From an uncultured Bacteroidales bacterium (GTDB taxonomy: Bacteria > Bacteroidota > Bacteroidia > Bacteroidales > Bacteroidaceae), in the NCBI GenBank assembly GCA_902768125.1, contig CACXKA010000012.1, positions 1-54,475 on the forward strand: a DNA stretch of 54,475 nt, given 5' to 3'. This document shows positions 52,265 through 54,475 of the stretch, in pieces. Within the stretch, counting starts at the first letter, position 1. Each line of letters starts with the position of its first letter. Made by a program: the position numbers and the translations under genes. The notes beneath the pieces are model-generated. The model was not told where the DNA came from, made no database searches, and saw nothing but the letters and a program-made list of their open reading frames with translations.

Positions 52265-52849
52265 CTAAACGATGTTTTTCTTGATGACTTGTTCGATGAC
52301 GAGGGGGTAGTGTTTCATCTCCAGCTCGTGTACCTTGGCAGCAATATCGTCAGGGGTGTCGGTTGGATTTAGATTGACTGAGAATTGAGCAATATGTTCT
52401 CCAGCGTCAAGTTCTGGATTGACAAAATGGATTGTGATTCCACTTTTTGTTTCTCCCGCTGCTTTCACTGCCTCATGCACATGATGTCCCCACATACCCT
52501 TCCCTCCAAATTTTGGAAGAAGTGCTGGGTGGATGTTGATAATACGATTGGGGAATTGATCAATGAGATAAGTTGGTATCTTAGGAAGGAAACCCGCAAG
52601 GATAATGTAATCACATCCGCGAACAGTCTGGATCACCAGACGTGGTTCATCTAAAAACTGTTGACGGGTAATAACAGCAGTGGGCACACCGAGATTTTCG
52701 GCACGCACCAATGCATAGGCATCAGCACGACTGCTCACGACAATGGGTATCTGTACTTCATCAGATTTGTCCTGGAAGTAGCGGATGATGTTTTCGCAAT
52801 TAGTGCCGCCCCCTGTCACGAAGATGGCGAGTTTAATCGGTTCGCTCAT
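52265..52849 (-). CDS. purN: Phosphoribosylglycinamide formyltransferase
   Basis: 194 residues, the usual length. The catalytic trio is intact: N105 and H107 in INIHPALLPKF and D148 in NPELDAGEH. The phosphate-binding loop is GGGTNCEN (12-20 region). It transfers formyl from 10-formyl-tetrahydrofolate to GAR in purine biosynthesis. It follows the YkvA-type gene by 12 bp, so both are likely on one transcript. Finding this step of a central pathway on a plasmid-like replicon is unusual. Confidence 0.94.
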   Translation of the reverse strand: MSEPIKLAIFVTGGGTNCENIIRYFQDKSDEVQIPIVVSSRADAYALVRAENLGVPTAVITRQQFLDEPRLVIQTVRGCDYIILAGFLPKIPTYLIDQFPNRIINIHPALLPKFGGKGMWGHHVHEAVKAAGETKSGITIHFVNPELDAGEHIAQFSVNLNPTDTPDDIAAKVHELEMKHYPLVIEQVIKKNIV

Positions 52850-52861
52850 AGAATTCTCTTT

Positions 52862-53332
52862 TTAACTAATCTGACAAGGAGGAATCTCTTCGAAATCGAT
52901 ATCCTCAATCTCTAAAGCTTTCGCTTCGGCAGCTTTGGCATCCTCCTCACGCTGACGACGGCCAAGAAAGAAACGATAACGATCCAATTCTTCTGCAAAT
53001 TCATGGGTCGCCCACAAAAGAATGGCAGCATCGTCAATCAGTCCGATGGCTGGCATGAAGTCTGGCATGATGTCAGCTGGTGAAACCACGTACACCAAAG
53101 CACCAATGATGACAGTGAGGTTGAGGAAATTGTACTCTTTGTATTTGCCGGTAAACACGTCACGGATATACTGGCAGATGAAAAGGAACTCTTCCTTCAC
53201 CGCCTTAAGTCCTTCCTTTGTGGCATATTTCTTTGCCGACGTGAACAGATCCTTGAGTTTGTTAGGATGCATGGCGTAGTAGCGACCTGCGGCTGCCCAC
53301 CCACCTTTCTTGAAGTACCTAGAGTAGTCCAT
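52862..53332 (-). CDS. YkvA/DUF1232-family membrane protein
   Basis: 156 residues. The DUF1232 signature is clear: VYVVSPADIMPDFMPAIGLI followed by DDAAILLWA (about 78-106), a hydrophobic hairpin. The flanks are basic in front and charged behind (RRQREEDAKAAEAK). Function unknown. Transcribed first in a two-gene unit with purN, with a TATCTTTG element about 45 bp upstream. Confidence 0.88.
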   Translation of the reverse strand: MDYSRYFKKGGWAAAGRYYAMHPNKLKDLFTSAKKYATKEGLKAVKEEFLFICQYIRDVFTGKYKEYNFLNLTVIIGALVYVVSPADIMPDFMPAIGLIDDAAILLWATHEFAEELDRYRFFLGRRQREEDAKAAEAKALEIEDIDFEEIPPCQIS

Positions 53333-53377
53333 ACCTGTCCTTGTCTGTTTTTATGTTCATGTGATTGATTTTGTATG

Positions 53378-53385
53378 CAAAGATA
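53378..53385 (-). promoter_or_regulatory. Promoter -7 element of the ykvA-purN unit
   Basis: TATCTTTG on the minus strand, 46 bp before the start at 53332. Confidence 0.5.
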
Positions 53386-53449
53386 CATAAAAATCTTTAT
53401 TCATCAGCCAGACATCATAAAAAAACGCCATTTATTGGAAAAAAATCGC

Positions 53450-53457
53450 TAACTTTG
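53450..53457 (+). promoter_or_regulatory. Promoter -7 element right at the HExxH gene start
   Basis: TAACTTTG ends only 5 bp before the ATG at 53463. Transcription would begin at or next to the start codon, implying a leaderless mRNA. Confidence 0.5.
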
Positions 53458-53462
53458 TCGCC

Positions 53463-53801
53463 ATGAAAGTCATCTACAACCGTTTCATTCCTTTTGGAAC
53501 TTACCATGGACTCAATCTCTTCGGCATTGTTTTCGTACAACGTCGATGGGGAAGGATGCAGCCACACGAACTGAATCATGAGTTCATTCACACTTGTCAA
53601 CAGTGGGAGATGACCTATGTATTCTTTTACCTGTGGTATGGGGCAGAGTTCCTGGTGCGCTTGGTGCAATACCGATTCCATGCGGAAGCTGCATATTATA
53701 ACATCAGTTTTGAACGCGAAGCTTATTCCAACGAGCGTAACCTGCATTATCTACACGAACGGCGTCCCATGGCATGGATGCGCTATCTCAGGAAGACATG
53801 A
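53463..53801 (+). CDS. Small HExxH-motif protein
   Basis: 112 residues. H39-E40-F-I-H43 (NHEFIHTC) is a zinc-protease-type motif, followed by hydrophobic YVFFYLWYGAEFLVRLVQY and a conserved-looking SFEREAYSNERNL that could supply the third ligand. Similar short proteins are common in Bacteroidota, often with no assigned function. The promoter lies immediately before the ATG. Whether it is an active peptidase is unknown. Confidence 0.75.
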   Translation: MKVIYNRFIPFGTYHGLNLFGIVFVQRRWGRMQPHELNHEFIHTCQQWEMTYVFFYLWYGAEFLVRLVQYRFHAEAAYYNISFEREAYSNERNLHYLHERRPMAWMRYLRKT

Positions 53802-53918
53802 CATGCGTTTTTTCACTCTATTTGCCCAAAATGAGGGGAATAGACCCCACAATCCAAAAAAAGTGACAAAAACAACGAAAAAAATTTGCTATCTTTTTGT
53901 TTTTTAGCCAATTTGTCT

Positions 53919-53926
53919 TAACTTTG
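53919..53926 (+). promoter_or_regulatory. Promoter of the HU gene
   Basis: TAACTTTG with TTTG at 53896-53899, 89 bp before the HU start. Confidence 0.55.
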
Positions 53927-54015
53927 CATTCGTTTTCGGGGTTTTGATGACCTTTAGAGAATATTACACATTATTATATATAAGGGCTAACAAACAATAA
54001 AAATCAAAATAAAAA

Positions 54016-54285
54016 ATGACAAAAGCAGAAATTGTTGCTGAAATCAGCAAAATGACAGGAGTAGAGAGGGAAAAGTCCCTCAGAGTGATTGAAGCCATGA
54101 TGGCTATCGTCAAGGATAAGACTGCCAATGGTGAGGATATCTTCCTCCGTGGCTTTGGAACCTTTACAACAAAGACACGTGCTGCCAAGATGGGACGTCT
54201 CATCAAGGAGAACAAGTCAGTCGTTGTGCCCGCTCACAAGATTCCATTCTTCAAACCTTGTGAAGACTACAAGGACATGTTCTAA
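54016..54285 (+). CDS. HU-family DNA-binding protein
   Basis: 89 residues, the standard HU/IHF length. MTKAEIVAEISKMTGVER forms the first helices, GEDIFLRGFGTFTTKTRAAK the beta-arm region, and IPFFKPCEDYKDMF the end. It binds and bends DNA without sequence preference and shapes the nucleoid or aids initiation. IHF-like partners are known to help iteron origins. It is a second, canonical HU in addition to the longer HU-like protein at 17403. It ends in a hairpin terminator. Confidence 0.93.
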   Translation: MTKAEIVAEISKMTGVEREKSLRVIEAMMAIVKDKTANGEDIFLRGFGTFTTKTRAAKMGRLIKENKSVVVPAHKIPFFKPCEDYKDMF

Positions 54286-54311
54286 TCTAAAGAACTTTTT
54301 TCATAAACAAG

Positions 54312-54340
54312 ACGGAGGCTGTCTCAAAAACAGTCTCCGT
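54312..54340. terminator. Bidirectional terminator between HU and rmuC
   Basis: ACGGAGGCTGT and ACAGTCTCCGT pair with one mismatch, with T-rich sequence after on the plus strand. It lies between the HU stop and the rmuC stop across the circular join. Confidence 0.75.
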
Positions 54341-54376
54341 TCTTTTATGGAATAAGATGCTTCTTCCTCATTGAAG

Positions 54377-54475
54377 AGAAATCTCGCAATGCGTATTTAA
54401 CATAAGATAGGTTAGGTTTCATCATTTGTCTCCAATTGTGGAATATCGTCAATATCCGTAATCTGTGGCAAAGGA
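54377..54475. repeat. Right copy of 99-bp terminal direct repeat
   Basis: Identical to bases 1-99 and best read as the assembly overlap of a circular molecule of 54376 bp. Confidence 0.9.

Noticed and set aside
1-54475. Phage genome with direct terminal repeats
   Set aside because: No terminase, portal, capsid, tail or lysis genes; replication and partition genes are of plasmid type and the terminal repeat is within rmuC.

Overview
The window looks like one complete circular replicon of about 54.4 kb from a member of the Bacteroidota, most likely Prevotella or a close relative in the Prevotellaceae. The last 99 bases (54377-54475) repeat bases 1-99 exactly, as expected for a circular molecule cut open by an assembler, giving a unit length of 54376 bp. 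The lineage call rests on about nineteen promoter-like TAnnTTTG elements in front of genes, a SusC/SusD pair, Bacteroidota lipoprotein signals, a GH10 xylanase with a Prevotella-like C-terminal tail, and several Bacteroidota families (DUF4252, DUF4421, DUF4842/LruC, DUF5117-type proteases). I see no rRNA, tRNA, transposase, relaxase, conjugation or phage structural gene.

Replication and maintenance: a Rep_3/RepB-type initiator (about 24.27-25.85 kb) lies behind a 1.1-kb array of at least 18 GTGACAAATTCC-like iterons in both orientations (23.1-24.15 kb). A ParA ATPase and a small basic partner (7.4-8.7 kb) lie behind a set of CCTAACTAGG palindromes that may be the partition site. Every gene from the iterons clockwise to 50.3 kb is on the plus strand. 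The strand switch falls at 50.3-51.0 kb, opposite the origin, in a gene-poor segment holding a dif-like palindrome and a structured-RNA candidate.

Cargo, in order. 0-13 kb: RmuC, a LruC lipoprotein, outer-membrane-type proteins, an M23 lipoprotein peptidase with a His-rich CobW/G3E metallochaperone, the par genes with a DUF4421 protein, and a large GH10 xylanase with carbohydrate-binding modules. 14-18 kb: class III ribonucleotide reductase NrdD and its activase NrdG behind a long structured leader, then an HU-like protein. 18-23 kb: a GC-rich three-gene set (lipoprotein, beta-helix, glycan-binding-type), an acid phosphatase with a phosphate-selective-type porin, and DUF1294. 26-38 kb: three small lipoproteins, a zinc metalloprotease-SusC-SusD-secreted protein operon, and a C10 protease with BspA-like repeats. 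38-50 kb: a CbbX-like AAA+ ATPase, two LruC lipoproteins from a local duplication that also left an antiporter gene fragment, the intact Na+/Ca2+ antiporter, and LemA with a DUF2207 protein. 51-54 kb: a MORN protein, PurN, a YkvA/DUF1232 protein, a small HExxH protein and an HU protein.

Together this resembles a small chromid-like secondary replicon: plasmid-type replication and partition, no visible transfer machinery, and cargo weighted toward anaerobic dNTP supply, purine synthesis, nucleoid proteins, phosphate and glycan acquisition and envelope proteins. Whether those core genes are the only copies in the host cannot be decided from this window.
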